DNA from: JACVRW01 sp963819115
Lineage (GTDB): Bacteria > Actinomycetota > Thermoleophilia > Solirubrobacterales > Thermoleophilaceae
Length of the DNA: 64,000 nt
Direction: 5' to 3'
Assembly: GCA_963819115.1 (NCBI GenBank)
Contig: CAWFUR010000011.1
Location: forward strand, 1,550,001-1,614,000
This document shows positions 33,973 through 42,564 of the stretch, in pieces. The position numbers were made by a program, and so were the translations under genes. How positions within the stretch are numbered: position 1 is the first letter of the stretch; each line of letters begins with the position of its first letter. Under the pieces are notes generated by a model that did not search any database, was not told the DNA's origin, and saw only the letters and a list, made by a program, of their open reading frames with translations.

Positions 33973-35073
33973 TCACACGACTCTGCGCTCCCAGCCGCCA
34001 AGGCCGCCGCGGACGATGTGCCCGCCGGCCTCGAGCCGGGCCAGGGCCACCCTCACGTCCGAGGCGCCGAGTCCGGCCCGGGTGCCGATCTCATCCACTC
34101 CGCATCCAGCCTCCACGGCCTCGAGGACGGCGCGCACCCCGGGCCCGCCCGGCGCCGCAGCGGCGGCGGGAGCCGGTCGGACGCCGACGCCAAAGAGCTC
34201 GTCGAGTACGTCCGCGACCCCGGTGACGGGCAGGGCACCGTCCCTCAGCAGTCCGTTCGTTCCCTGGGCCATGCTGGCGGTGATTCGACCGGGAACGGCC
34301 GCCACCGGCCGCCCAAGGTCCCTCGCGAACTCCGCGGTGATCAGGCTGCCGCTCGGATCCGCGGCCTCGACCACCACGGTCATGCGCGCGAGCCCGGCCA
34401 TGATCCGATTCCGGGCCGGGAAGCTCCAGCGGTGCGCACCCGTGCCCGGTGGAAGCTCCGACAGCACCAGCCCGCCGGCCGAGACCCGCCCGTGAAGGGT
34501 GCGGTGGCGCAATGGATAGGCCCGTTCCGGACCACATGCGAGCACGGCCACCGGCACTCCACCGCCATCCAGGCAGCCTCGGTGGGAGGTGGCGTCGATC
34601 CCGAGCGCCAGCCCGCTCACCACCGTGACTCCGGATGCGCCGAGGCCCCGTCCCAGGCCGTACGCAACCTCGTTGCCGTACGGCGACGGGCGCCTCGTGC
34701 CCACCACCGCCACGGCGGGCTCGTCGCGTAGGGACAGCAGCGTGTCCATCCGTCCCACACAGAACAACGTGGTGGGCGGGTCGGGCAGATCCATCAGAGA
34801 GGCCGGGTACCAGCCGGAGTGGCGGCAGACCGCGATCACGCCCGCGTCGCCCAGCGCCCGGCGCTCCTCCGCCGCGCGGAAGGCCCTCATGCGCTCCTGC
34901 AGCTGCTCGTAGTGCGTCCCGGCGGCTGCGGTCATCAGCTCGTGATCGCTGAGCGCCAGCAGCCCGGGCGCACGGCCCCGCCTCCCGAGCATCCCGGTGA
35001 TGCGCGGAGCGAGATGTGCCAGCAGCCTGGAACGGCGGAGACAGGGATCGCAGGCCTCGACCGAATGGTTCAC
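33973..35073 (-). CDS. dprA: DNA processing protein DprA (Smf)
   Basis: A 366-aa protein that loads RecA on incoming single-stranded DNA. An N-terminal helical part (about 1-75) is followed by the Rossmann-like domain with VAVVGTRRPSPYGNEVAYGL, VVSGLALGIDATSHRGCL, RNRIMAGLARMTVVVEA and SGSLITAEFARDLGRPV, and a C-terminal winged helix (about 300-366). The GTG at 35073 overlaps the comM stop by four bases, the usual comM-dprA coupling. Confidence 0.92.
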   Translation of the reverse strand: MNHSVEACDPCLRRSRLLAHLAPRITGMLGRRGRAPGLLALSDHELMTAAAGTHYEQLQERMRAFRAAEERRALGDAGVIAVCRHSGWYPASLMDLPDPPTTLFCVGRMDTLLSLRDEPAVAVVGTRRPSPYGNEVAYGLGRGLGASGVTVVSGLALGIDATSHRGCLDGGGVPVAVLACGPERAYPLRHRTLHGRVSAGGLVLSELPPGTGAHRWSFPARNRIMAGLARMTVVVEAADPSGSLITAEFARDLGRPVAAVPGRITASMAQGTNGLLRDGALPVTGVADVLDELFGVGVRPAPAAAAAPGGPGVRAVLEAVEAGCGVDEIGTRAGLGASDVRVALARLEAGGHIVRGGLGGWERRVV

Positions 35074-36588
35074 GCCGCCAGCTGCTCCCACCCGTCGAGG
35101 CGGTAGGTGAGCGCCTCCTCGACGTCGCGCGCATGCACCCGCGCCCGGCCGCCCAGGTCCGCGATGGTCCGCGCGACCCGCAGCACGCGGTCGTGGCCGC
35201 GCCCGCTCAGATTGGCGCTCTCGCGAGCGGCGATGAGCCGGGCGACCGCCTCGGCGTCGACCGACACTCGCCGACGCGTCAGGCGCCCGTCCATGTCTCC
35301 GTTGCACAGCGCTCCCGTGCCCTCGAGACGCTTGCTCTGGCGCTCGCGGGCCGCCATCACCCTTTTCCTGACGGAGGCGCTCGACGGGCCCTGTGGGTTG
35401 GCGCCGGCAAGCTCGAGCGGCGGCACGGCCCGAACCTCGCAGACCAGGTCGAGCCGGTCGAGCAATGGAAGGCTGAGCCGCCTCAGATAGCGGTCTCGGT
35501 CGGCCTGCGAGCAGCGGCACCGTTCCGAGCCGCGCCCGCACGGGCAGCGATTGCAGGCAGCGACGAGAACCGGATTGGCCGGGAACTCGAGCGCGCGCTG
35601 CCCGCGCATGATGTGAACACGTCCCTCCTCGAGCGGCTGACGCAGAGCGTCGAGCGCCATCCGCGAGAACTCCGCGAGCTCGTCGAGGAAGAGCACGCCG
35701 CGGTGAGCGAGAGTGACTTCGCCGGGCCGGGGCAGCCCTCCCCCTCCGACCAGGCCCTGTGCGGAGATCGTGTGGTGCGGCGCCCGGAAGGGGCGCTCGC
35801 GCATCAGTGCCCCGGAGCCGAGGCCGGCCGCGCTGTGCATCTGGGTGATCTCGAGCGCCTCGTCGAGACCGGGCGCCGGCAGGATGCCCGGTAGCCGCCG
35901 GGCGAGCATGGTCTTGCCCACCCCCGGCGGGCCGACCATGAGGAGGTTGTGCCCACCGGCCGCGGCGATCTCGAGCGCCCGCTTCGCGTCCTCCTGGCCG
36001 CGAACGTCTCGCAGGTCGAGCTCGCCCGAGCGGTCATCGTCGGGAAGCGCCGGGTTCGACGACCTGCTCGGGCTCGCCCTCGCCCCTTAGGAGAACGGCG
36101 ATCTCGTGGAGGTCGCCCGCTCCGATGACCCGCAGGCCATCGACAAGAGTCGCCTCGGACGCGTTCTGGTGGGGGACCAGCATGCGCTCGCATCCGGCCT
36201 CCCTCGCGCCCATGGCGGCCGCCAGGGTGCCGCGGACACCACGGAGCTCGCCGCTCAGCGACAGCTCGCCACACACGGCGGTGTCGACGAGCGCCTCACA
36301 GGGGACCTGGCCGCTCGCCGCCAGCAGCCCCACGGCGATGGCGAGGTCGAAGCCGGGTCCCGCCTTCCTCACGTGCGCGGGCGCGAGATTTACCGTCAGG
36401 CGCTTCATCGGGAAGTCGAGCCGGGAGTTCTGTACGGCCGCGCGCACCCGCTCGCGTGACTCCCTGACAGCGCGGTCGGGCAGGCCCACGAGCGTGAAGG
36501 CGGGCAGCCCGCGCCGGACATCCACCTCCACGGTGACCTGGTGGCTGCGGACGCCCTCGAGGGCAAAAGTCGAAACGCTGGCGAGCAC
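35070..36588 (-). pseudogene. comM: Mg-chelatase-like competence ATPase ComM, frameshifted
   Basis: The N-terminal frame starts VLASVSTFALEGVRSHQVTV (GTG 36588; TAGCGT seven bases upstream) and runs through DRAVRESRERVRAAV and LTVNLAPAHVRKAGPGFDLA to a stop near 36034. The rest of the protein is in another frame, beginning about 36045: RDVRGQEDAKRALEIAAAGG, the Walker A GPPGVGKT, LFLDELAEF, NRCPCG and the C-terminal AAA lid. One extra G around 36043-36052 explains the break. Either a recent mutation or a sequence error; the intact protein would be about 505 aa. Confidence 0.85.
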
Positions 36589-36595
36589 AGAGGGC

Positions 36596-36601
36596 ACGCT
36601 A
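36596..36601 (-). promoter_or_regulatory. Candidate -10 element (TAGCGT), comM
   Basis: TAGCGT on the minus strand, seven bases before the GTG at 36588. The divergent yraN gene has the same hexamer at the same spacing. Confidence 0.45.
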
Positions 36602-36712
36602 GGCGGGGGCGCGTGACCGGTGGGGACGCAAACGTGACAACTCCGCTCCAGCTCGTCCCGGGGTGTTCGCGAGTTTGTAACCCACGGCGCACACGCGTTT
36701 GACGCGCGCCCG

Positions 36713-36718
36713 TAGCGT
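36713..36718 (+). promoter_or_regulatory. Candidate -10 element (TAGCGT), yraN
   Basis: TAGCGT, seven bases before the ATG at 36726. Confidence 0.45.
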
Positions 36719-36725
36719 CGTCGAC

Positions 36726-37112
36726 ATGAGCACGGGTGACACCAGAAGGGCCCTGGGGGCGGCCGGCGAGCGGCTCGCCGCGGCCCACCTGCGGGCACTC
36801 GGCTTCACGCTGATCGAGGTGAACTTCCGCACGCGGCACGGAGAGCTCGACCTCGTTGCCGCCGATGAACGGCACCTCGTCTTCTGCGAGGTGAAGTCGC
36901 GCGTGGCCCGTGGTCGCGGCCACGGCATCGACCCGCTCGAGTCTGTGGACGCCCGGAAGCGGCGCCGGCTCCGGCTGATGGCGCGCGAATGGCTGTTGCG
37001 CCGCCCGGACGGACGCCTGCACCCGCCCGACATCCGCTTCGACGCCATCGGCGTCACGCTCGACCCGGCGGGCGGCCTGGTGGCGCTCGAGCACGTCGAG
37101 GGAGCGTTTTAA
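36726..37112 (+). CDS. yraN: UPF0102 / YraN family endonuclease-like protein
   Basis: A 128-aa protein of the YraN family with a restriction-endonuclease-like core: LRALGFTLIEVNFRTRHGEL in outline, then DLVAADERHLVFCEVKSR, which carries the acidic and lysine residues of the PD-(D/E)xK site. The role is uncertain; it commonly sits between rnhB and comM/dprA, as here. The ATG at 36726 is chosen over an upstream in-frame codon because of the -10 spacing. Confidence 0.88.
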   Translation: MSTGDTRRALGAAGERLAAAHLRALGFTLIEVNFRTRHGELDLVAADERHLVFCEVKSRVARGRGHGIDPLESVDARKRRRLRLMAREWLLRRPDGRLHPPDIRFDAIGVTLDPAGGLVALEHVEGAF

Positions 37113-37269
37113 AAATGTCATCCGGGGCCTCGGGCCCCCCGGTCGCCATCCGCGGCCGCGCGATGCCAGCGCCGACTCCGGAGTCTCGCCCGTCGCCAAG
37201 ACGCGGGACCCCTTTACGCAGCCGCGGAGATCAGAGAGGGGGTCCGGGGGGCGCGAGCCCCCTGGGTGC
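37113..37269. terminator. Convergent intergenic region with two GC hairpins
   Basis: The region lies between the ends of yraN and rnhB. Hairpin one is at about 37123-37142 (CCGGGGCC and GGGCCCC arms). Hairpin two is at 37247-37262: GGGGGC, GCGA tetraloop, GCCCCC. Neither has a T-run, but their place between convergent genes suits bidirectional termination. Confidence 0.4.
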
Positions 37270-37977
37270 CTACCCGAGCGCCAGCTGCTGGTACGCGATC
37301 GACTGGAAGGACATCCGGTGGAGCGGCGAAACGCCGTGCGTCGCGATCGCGGCGCGGTGCTCGGGCGTCGAGTAGCCCACGTTTGTCCGGAAGTCCCAGT
37401 CGGGATGCTGCTCGGCTGCCCTGTGCATGAATCGGTCCCGGCTCACCTTGGCGAGTACCGACGCCGCGGCTATTGCCGCGCTCCGGCAGTCCCCGTCCAC
37501 CACGGCGCGCTGCTCGAACCCGAACTCCGGTACGCCGAAACCGTCCACCAGGCAGATGGCGCCGGGACGGGCCACTCCGAGCAGTGCTGTCCTCAGGGCG
37601 TCGAGGTTCGTGACGTGGAGGCCCCGGGAGTCGATCCCCCGGACGCAGCGCGAGACGATCACCGAGCGCGCGGCGGCCCGCAGGACAAGCGGATACAGCT
37701 CCTCCCGGGCCTCGATCGTGTGCTGCTTCGAGTCATTGAGCCGACTGAGCGCCCGGCGGTCGGTAAGCGTCAGTCGCTCGAGGTCGAACAGGACGGCCGC
37801 GGCCACGAGCGGGCCGGCGAGCGATCCGCGCCCCGCCTCGTCGGCCCCGGCCACGTACCGGTACCCGAGGTCGCGATCGAATGCGAACAGCCGGCGGCCG
37901 GTGGCGTTCCGCCTGGCCCGTGCCTTGCGCGCGGCCCGGGAACTGGATTTGCCGGCCGGCTTCGTCTCGACGCTCAC
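37270..37977 (-). CDS. rnhB: Ribonuclease HII
   Basis: A 235-aa enzyme that removes RNA, including single ribonucleotides, from RNA-DNA hybrids. The catalytic acidic residues are in AGADEAGRGSLAGP, and the fold continues with LNDSKQHTIEAREELYP in outline, CLVDGF and AAIAAASVLAKVSRDRFM. The N-terminal about 40 residues are basic and variable. The GTG at 37977 has GGGGAG four bases upstream; a GTG four codons earlier is possible. Confidence 0.9.
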   Translation of the reverse strand: MSVETKPAGKSSSRAARKARARRNATGRRLFAFDRDLGYRYVAGADEAGRGSLAGPLVAAAVLFDLERLTLTDRRALSRLNDSKQHTIEAREELYPLVLRAAARSVIVSRCVRGIDSRGLHVTNLDALRTALLGVARPGAICLVDGFGVPEFGFEQRAVVDGDCRSAAIAAASVLAKVSRDRFMHRAAEQHPDWDFRTNVGYSTPEHRAAIATHGVSPLHRMSFQSIAYQQLALG

Positions 37978-38029
37978 GTCTCTCCCCACGCTGGGCGCGA
38001 TGATAGGCAGGCTCGCGGCGGAAGTGGGA

Positions 38030-38638
38030 CTAGAGAGTGCCGATGCGGTTCGGCGGCCAGTAGGTCATGAAGGCCTTTCCGATGATCCACTTCTTGGGGA
38101 TCGGGCCCCATACGCGACTGTCCGCGCTCTCGCCCCGGTTGTCGCCCATCATGAAGTAGGAGCCCTTCGGCACGGTGATCTCCTGGGGCAGGTTGCAGGT
38201 CCCGCAGGTCGCGTCGAGGTGGGCGAAGCTCTCCTTCTGGCGCTGGCCGTTCACGTAGACCGATCCATCGATGACCTTGATGCGGTCGCCACCGACGCCC
38301 ACCACTCGCTTGATGAAGTTCGTGTCGGAGCGGGCCTTGGTCGGCCGGGGGCAGGCGGAGTCGGTGGAATGCTCGACCCCGCACGCGTTCTCGTCCGCGC
38401 CCGCGGGCGGCTTGAAGACGATGATGTTCCCCCGCTTTGGATCCGTGAAGCGGAAGCTCACCCGGTCCACGAGAACGCGCTGGCCAATCTCGAGCGTCGG
38501 GACCATCGACTCGCTCGGGATCCGGAACGGCTTGACCAGGAAGGCCTGGATGCCAAGCGCAAGCCCGAGCGCGACCGCGACGATCATGACGAGCTCTAGG
38601 AGGGAGCCGCCGGCGCTCTTCTGCTTGGTACCCGCCAC
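38030..38638 (-). CDS. lepB: Signal peptidase I
   Basis: A 202-aa membrane protease that removes signal peptides outside the membrane. One N-terminal helix (about 13-35) anchors it. Box B is FRIPSESMVPTL with nucleophile S44, and box D is TNFIKRVVGVGGD with the general base K110. Box E is FMMGDNRGESADSR. A cysteine pair (TCGTC) lies in the insert near residue 150. It follows rplS by 18 bases, the common actinobacterial order. Confidence 0.93.
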   Translation of the reverse strand: MAGTKQKSAGGSLLELVMIVAVALGLALGIQAFLVKPFRIPSESMVPTLEIGQRVLVDRVSFRFTDPKRGNIIVFKPPAGADENACGVEHSTDSACPRPTKARSDTNFIKRVVGVGGDRIKVIDGSVYVNGQRQKESFAHLDATCGTCNLPQEITVPKGSYFMMGDNRGESADSRVWGPIPKKWIIGKAFMTYWPPNRIGTL

Positions 38639-38656
38639 GGCGATAGCGCGACCGGC

Positions 38657-39259
38657 CTAGCCGGTGGTCTCGCTGCTGTCTTCTTCGGCGCTGGCTGACT
38701 CGGCGTCGTCGCCGGCGTCGGCCTCGGGCGCCTGCTCATCGGCAGCCTGCTCAGCGGGCTCGCTCTCGGCGACCTGCTCCGCCTCGGCCTCGGCCACGGG
38801 CTGCTCCTCAACCTCAGCCTCCGCGGCTGCGGCCTCCTCGGCGAGTGCCGCCTCGCCGGGGCGAGGAGCGTCATCCGCGGGCATCACGCCGGGCTCGTAG
38901 GCCTCCTCCGCCCCGGTCCAGCGACGCTCGCGCACGCGGGCGCCACGTCCGACTCGATCACGGAGGTAGTACAGCTTCGCCCGGCGGACATCGCCGCGGG
39001 CGGCCACCTCGATGCGCTCGATCTTGGGTGAGTGGACCGGGAACGTCCGCTCCACCCCCACGCCAAAGGACTGCTTGCGAACGGTGAAGGTCTCACGCGC
39101 GCCGTTGCCCTGGCGCTTGAGGACGATGCCTTCGAAGACCTGGGTCCGGCGGCGGGTGCCCTCCACGACCTGAAAGTGCACGCGCACGCGATCCCCCGCC
39201 TGGAAGACGGGAATGCGGCGCAGTTGAGCGCGCTCGAGGCTGTCGATGACGCCGGACAT
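38657..39259 (-). CDS. rplS: Ribosomal protein bL19 with long acidic C-terminal tail
   Basis: The first about 115 residues are a standard bL19 of the large subunit: IDSLERAQLRRIPVFQAGDRV in outline, VRVHFQVVEGTRRRTQVFEG, GVGVERTFPVHSPKIERIEV in outline, and AKLYYLRDRVGRGARVRE. About 80 further residues of Ala, Glu and Asp follow (AEAEVEEQPVAEAEAEQVAE), giving 200 aa against the usual about 115. The tail is predicted disordered and strongly negative. ATG start 39259; a 115-bp gap separates it from trmD upstream. Confidence 0.93.
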   Translation of the reverse strand: MSGVIDSLERAQLRRIPVFQAGDRVRVHFQVVEGTRRRTQVFEGIVLKRQGNGARETFTVRKQSFGVGVERTFPVHSPKIERIEVAARGDVRRAKLYYLRDRVGRGARVRERRWTGAEEAYEPGVMPADDAPRPGEAALAEEAAAAEAEVEEQPVAEAEAEQVAESEPAEQAADEQAPEADAGDDAESASAEEDSSETTG

Positions 39260-39374
39260 TGAGAAGGCGAGGGCTTGTGGCCCGGTCGGGGGGCAAGTCG
39301 ATTGCGCGGGCTCCCCCGGGGACCGACGCGCAGAGGCGGATGGTAGCGAAGGCGCCGACCGTGACCGCGCACGG

Positions 39375-40076
39375 CTAGTCCGTCTCGGCCCCCGGCGCCC
39401 CGGCCTGCTCGCCCCGCCGCCGGCTCTCCTCCAGTCGCCACTCCCGGATTCGGCCGTGGTCTCCCGAGATCAGAACATCGGGCACCTCGTGCCCGTGCCA
39501 GTCGAACGGGCGGGTGTAGTGCGGATACTCCGGGGCGCCCCCGAGCGCGGGGCTGAAGGACTCCTCCACGGCGCTCGCCTCATGGCCCAGGGCCCCGGGG
39601 AGCCTCCTCAGCACGGCGTCGCAGACCACCATGGCCGCGAGCTCACCGCCGGAGAGCACATAGGGCCCGATCGAGACGACGTCGGACGCCAGGTGCTCGT
39701 TCACGCGCTCGTCGAAGCCCTCGTAGCGCCCACAGAGCAGAGTGAGCTCGGGCTCGGCCGCCAGCTCGGCCGCGAGGGCATCGTCGAACTGGCGCCCGCC
39801 CGCGGCCAGGGCCACCACGCGCCGCTGGGAGCGCACCTCCTGCGGCTCCTCCTGGTAGCGGGCCCGCAGGGCGGCCTCAACCACATCCACGCGAATCACC
39901 ATCCCGGCCCCGCCGCCGTAGGGGGTGTCGTCCACCTGCCCCGACTTGAGCGGGGTGGTGGCCCGCAGGTCCACTGCCTCCAGCCGGTGCCCGAGCGAGA
40001 GGGCATTGCGCACGTGCCGCTGCTCCGTGAACCACCCGAACCACGAGGGGAACAGCGTGAGCACGTCGATGTTCAC
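39375..40076 (-). CDS. trmD: tRNA (guanine-N1)-methyltransferase
   Basis: A 233-aa SPOUT-class enzyme that makes m1G37 in tRNA with SAM. It starts NIDVLTLFPSWFGWF and contains DDTPYGGGAGMVIRVD, LLCGRYEGFDERVNE and the knot region ISIGP-like VVSIGPYVLSGGELAAMVV. It ends with SGDHGRIREWRLEES. The GTG at 40076 overlaps the rimM stop by four bases. Confidence 0.95.
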   Translation of the reverse strand: MNIDVLTLFPSWFGWFTEQRHVRNALSLGHRLEAVDLRATTPLKSGQVDDTPYGGGAGMVIRVDVVEAALRARYQEEPQEVRSQRRVVALAAGGRQFDDALAAELAAEPELTLLCGRYEGFDERVNEHLASDVVSIGPYVLSGGELAAMVVCDAVLRRLPGALGHEASAVEESFSPALGGAPEYPHYTRPFDWHGHEVPDVLISGDHGRIREWRLEESRRRGEQAGAPGAETD

Positions 40077-40510
40077 GGCTCGCCCAGGAAGTCGCGGTCC
40101 ACCTCGATGCGCCGCGCGGCCGCATCGAACGAGCGCACCGCGTCGGAGATGAAGGGCACGAGCCTTCCGTCCTCGAGCTCGAGGACCGCGCAGGACGGCA
40201 GGTCGAGCACCCGCGCCACCCGGCCCATGCCCACCACCTCGCATCCCTCGAGATCGGAGGCCAGCCACTCGCCCTCCCCCAGCTCTCCGTCCACCAGGAG
40301 CGGCCGCCCGTGCAGGCCGGCGAGCTCGGCGACCCCGGCAAGCCGGATCAGCGGGCGCCGCGCGGTGCCCGCCCGGCGCTCCACCGTCGTCTCGCGGCCC
40401 TCCACGGTCACCCTGGTGCCCTCGGGCAGGTCGTGGGTGGCGCCCTCCACGTAGAAGCTGCCGTCCCACCCGTGCGCGCGTCCCACGCGCCCGGCGGTGA
40501 CGAGGGTCAA
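40073..40510 (-). CDS. rimM: Ribosome maturation factor RimM
   Basis: A 145-aa protein needed for 30S assembly, binding bS16/uS19. The N-terminal barrel begins TLVTAGRVGRAHGWDGSFYV and the C-terminal PRC-barrel contains VVGMGRVARVLDLPSCAVLE and VPFISDAVRSFD. It is shorter than average (about 165-175 aa), with a compressed linker. The start is TTG, overlapping the KH-protein stop by four bases. Confidence 0.9.
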   Translation of the reverse strand: MTLVTAGRVGRAHGWDGSFYVEGATHDLPEGTRVTVEGRETTVERRAGTARRPLIRLAGVAELAGLHGRPLLVDGELGEGEWLASDLEGCEVVGMGRVARVLDLPSCAVLELEDGRLVPFISDAVRSFDAAARRIEVDRDFLGEP

Positions 40511-40740
40511 TCCACCACGTCGACGAGCACGCGGCAGTCGTGGCGCACGGCCACGGCCTTCATGACCGTCCGCAGCGCCGCCACCGTGCGCCCGCCGCGG
40601 CCGATCACCTTGCCGGCGTCGTCCTCGGCCACACGCAGCTCAAGCACCACGGTGCCGTCGTCCTCCTCGATCGCCTCGACTGTGACCTCGTCCGGCTCGT
40701 CGACGAGAGACCGGACCAGGTACTCGAGCAGCGCCTCCAC
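40507..40740 (-). CDS. khpA: KH-domain RNA-binding protein KhpA
   Basis: A 77-aa protein: a single KH fold with the RNA-contact loop VIGRGGRTVAALRTVMKAV. It binds RNA, often with KhpB, and sits between rpsP and rimM as in most Gram-positive bacteria. The GTG start overlaps the final base of the rpsP stop codon. Confidence 0.9.
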   Translation of the reverse strand: MEALLEYLVRSLVDEPDEVTVEAIEEDDGTVVLELRVAEDDAGKVIGRGGRTVAALRTVMKAVAVRHDCRVLVDVVD

Positions 40741-41207
40741 TACGAGCTGCTGTCGTCTTCGCCCGCGTCGGGAGCATCCCCGGCGGACTCGGGAGCGGCG
40801 GCCTCGCCGTCACCGGAGTCCTCGGGCGCGGCATCGGCCTCGGGGGCCTCGGCGCCGTCGGCGGCCTCCACGTCCGTGGTGGCCTCAGCCTCGGGAGCCG
40901 CCTCGTCTTCGGTGGCCACGGCGGCCTCCGGCGGTGCGGCCGGCCCGGCCACGGCGGTGGGTCCGCCGCTCTTGCGCTGGGCCCTGACCAGTTGCTTGAC
41001 GGTGCCGCTCGGCTGGGCGCCGCGATCGAGCCAGTGCTGGAGACGCTCCTCGTCGATGCGGATGATCGACGGGTCGGTCTGCGGGTTGTACTGCCCGATG
41101 GCCTCGATGTAGCGGCCGTCGCGCGGAGACCGCTGGTCGGCCACCACGACTCGCCAGATCGGATTCTTCTTGCTGCCCACTCGGGTCAGTCGGACTCTTA
41201 CCGCCAT
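40740..41207 (-). CDS. rpsP: Ribosomal protein bS16 with long acidic C-terminal tail
   Basis: The first about 80 residues are bS16 of the small subunit: VRVRLTRVGSKKNPIWRVVV, SPRDGRYIEAIGQYNPQTDP and ERLQHWLDRGAQPSGTV. A tail of about 70 Ala, Glu, Asp, Pro and Ser residues follows, giving 155 aa. It parallels the acidic tail of bL19 in the same gene cluster. A TAACCT hexamer lies 10 bases before the ATG. Confidence 0.93.
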   Translation of the reverse strand: MAVRVRLTRVGSKKNPIWRVVVADQRSPRDGRYIEAIGQYNPQTDPSIIRIDEERLQHWLDRGAQPSGTVKQLVRAQRKSGGPTAVAGPAAPPEAAVATEDEAAPEAEATTDVEAADGAEAPEADAAPEDSGDGEAAAPESAGDAPDAGEDDSSS

Positions 41208-41217
41208 GAGTCGGGAG

Positions 41218-41223
41218 AGGTTA
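41218..41223 (-). promoter_or_regulatory. Candidate -10 element (TAACCT), rpsP
   Basis: TAACCT on the minus strand, 10 bases before the ATG at 41207. It overlaps the ffh stop codon. Confidence 0.35.
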
Positions 41224-42549
41224 GCGGCCGCCGACGAGCGACTGCAGTGAGGGCATCTTGCCGCGCGAGATCTGGCGCATGACCTTCTTCATCTGCGCGA
41301 ACTGCTTCACGAGCTGGGAAACCCCCTGGACGGTGGTGCCCGAGCCGTGCGCGATACGCCGCCGCCGCGACCCGTCGATGAGCTGTGGGTTGGCCCGCTC
41401 GGCCGGGGTCATCGACAGGATGATGGCCTCGAGGCGGTCGAGCTCCTTCTCGCTCACCTGCAGGTTTCCGAGCTGCTGGCTCATCCCAGGCATCATCTTT
41501 AGGATGTTCTGGAGCGGGCCCATGTTCCGCACCTGCTTCATCTGATCCAGGAAGTCGTCGAGCGTGAACTGCTCCTTGCGGATCTTGCGCTCGAGCTCCT
41601 GGGCCTGACGCTCGTCCATCTGGCGCTCGGCGCGCTCCACGAGGGTCATCACGTCGCCCATGCCGAGGATGCGCTGGGCCATGCGGTCGGGGTGGAAGCG
41701 CTCGAAGTCGCCCAGCTTCTCGCCGGTGGAGGCGTAGATCACCGGCTTCCCGGTGATGGCCCTCACCGACAGGGCGGCACCTCCGCGCGAGTCCCCGTCG
41801 AGCTTCGTGAGCACCACGCCGTCGAAGTCGACCGTGCTCGAGAACTGCTCGGCCACGTTCACCGCGTCCTGACCGGTCATGGCGTCCACCACCAGCAGCA
41901 CGTTGTGCGGCTTCAGCTGCTTCTTCATGCGGGCGAGCTCCTTCATGAGCTCCTCGTCCACGTGGAGGCGGCCGCTCGTGTCCACGATCAGCGCGTCGCG
42001 CCGGTCCTGGCGGGCCTGGCCGAGCGCCCACTCGGCGATGTCCACGGGGTCGCGCGCCGTTCCCTGCTCGTACACGGTCGCCCCGGCCTGGGCGCCGACC
42101 TTCACCAGCTGGTCCACGGCGGCCGGCCGGTAGACGTCGCAGGCGGCCACGCCCACGTCCATCCCGTGCTCCTCCTTCAGATGCCGCGCGAGCTTCCCGG
42201 TGGCGGTGGTCTTGCCCGAGCCCTGGAGGCCGGCCATGAGGATCACCGTGGGCCCGGGCTTCGCGAAGGCCAGCTCGCGCCCCGATCCACCCATCAGCTC
42301 AGTGAGCTCGTCGGCCACCACCTTCACGACCTGCTGGCCCGGGTTGAGGGAGTCGAGCACGTCATGGCCCAGCGCGCGCTCCTTCACGCCGGCGGTGAAC
42401 TCCTTCACCACCTTGAAGTTCACGTCCGCCTCGAGCAGGGCCAGGCGCACCTGGCGCATGGCCTTCGCCACGTCGTCCTCGGTGAGCTTGCCCCGGGAAC
42501 GGACGTCGCCGAGAGCCTCCTGAAGCCTGTCGGAGAGCGTGTCGAACAT
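41221..42549 (-). CDS. ffh: Signal recognition particle protein Ffh (SRP54)
   Basis: A 442-aa GTPase that binds signal sequences and 4.5S RNA and docks with FtsY. The N domain is about 1-90. The G domain has MAGLQGSGKTTATGKL, the DTSGRLHVDEEL region and LTKLDGDSRGGAAL. The Met-rich M domain has GSRRRRIAHGSGTTVQGV and MRQISRGKMPSL. A TAGCCT hexamer lies nine bases before the ATG. It heads the rpsP-khpA-rimM-trmD run, 13 bases upstream of rpsP. Confidence 0.96.
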   Translation of the reverse strand: MFDTLSDRLQEALGDVRSRGKLTEDDVAKAMRQVRLALLEADVNFKVVKEFTAGVKERALGHDVLDSLNPGQQVVKVVADELTELMGGSGRELAFAKPGPTVILMAGLQGSGKTTATGKLARHLKEEHGMDVGVAACDVYRPAAVDQLVKVGAQAGATVYEQGTARDPVDIAEWALGQARQDRRDALIVDTSGRLHVDEELMKELARMKKQLKPHNVLLVVDAMTGQDAVNVAEQFSSTVDFDGVVLTKLDGDSRGGAALSVRAITGKPVIYASTGEKLGDFERFHPDRMAQRILGMGDVMTLVERAERQMDERQAQELERKIRKEQFTLDDFLDQMKQVRNMGPLQNILKMMPGMSQQLGNLQVSEKELDRLEAIILSMTPAERANPQLIDGSRRRRIAHGSGTTVQGVSQLVKQFAQMKKVMRQISRGKMPSLQSLVGGR

Positions 42550-42558
42550 GCCCGGCTG

Positions 42559-42564
42559 AGGCTA
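42559..42564 (-). promoter_or_regulatory. Candidate -10 element (TAGCCT), ffh
   Basis: TAGCCT on the minus strand, nine bases before the ATG at 42549. Confidence 0.45.

Noticed and set aside
34490..34530. A tRNA-like box (GGTGGCGCAATGGATAG).
   Set aside because: It lies in dprA coding sequence, and no cloverleaf, T-arm or acceptor pairing can be formed.
40073..41207. Frames on the plus strand over rimM, khpA and rpsP (225 and 190 aa).
   Set aside because: They are antisense to well-supported, tightly overlapping ribosomal genes and show low-complexity composition.
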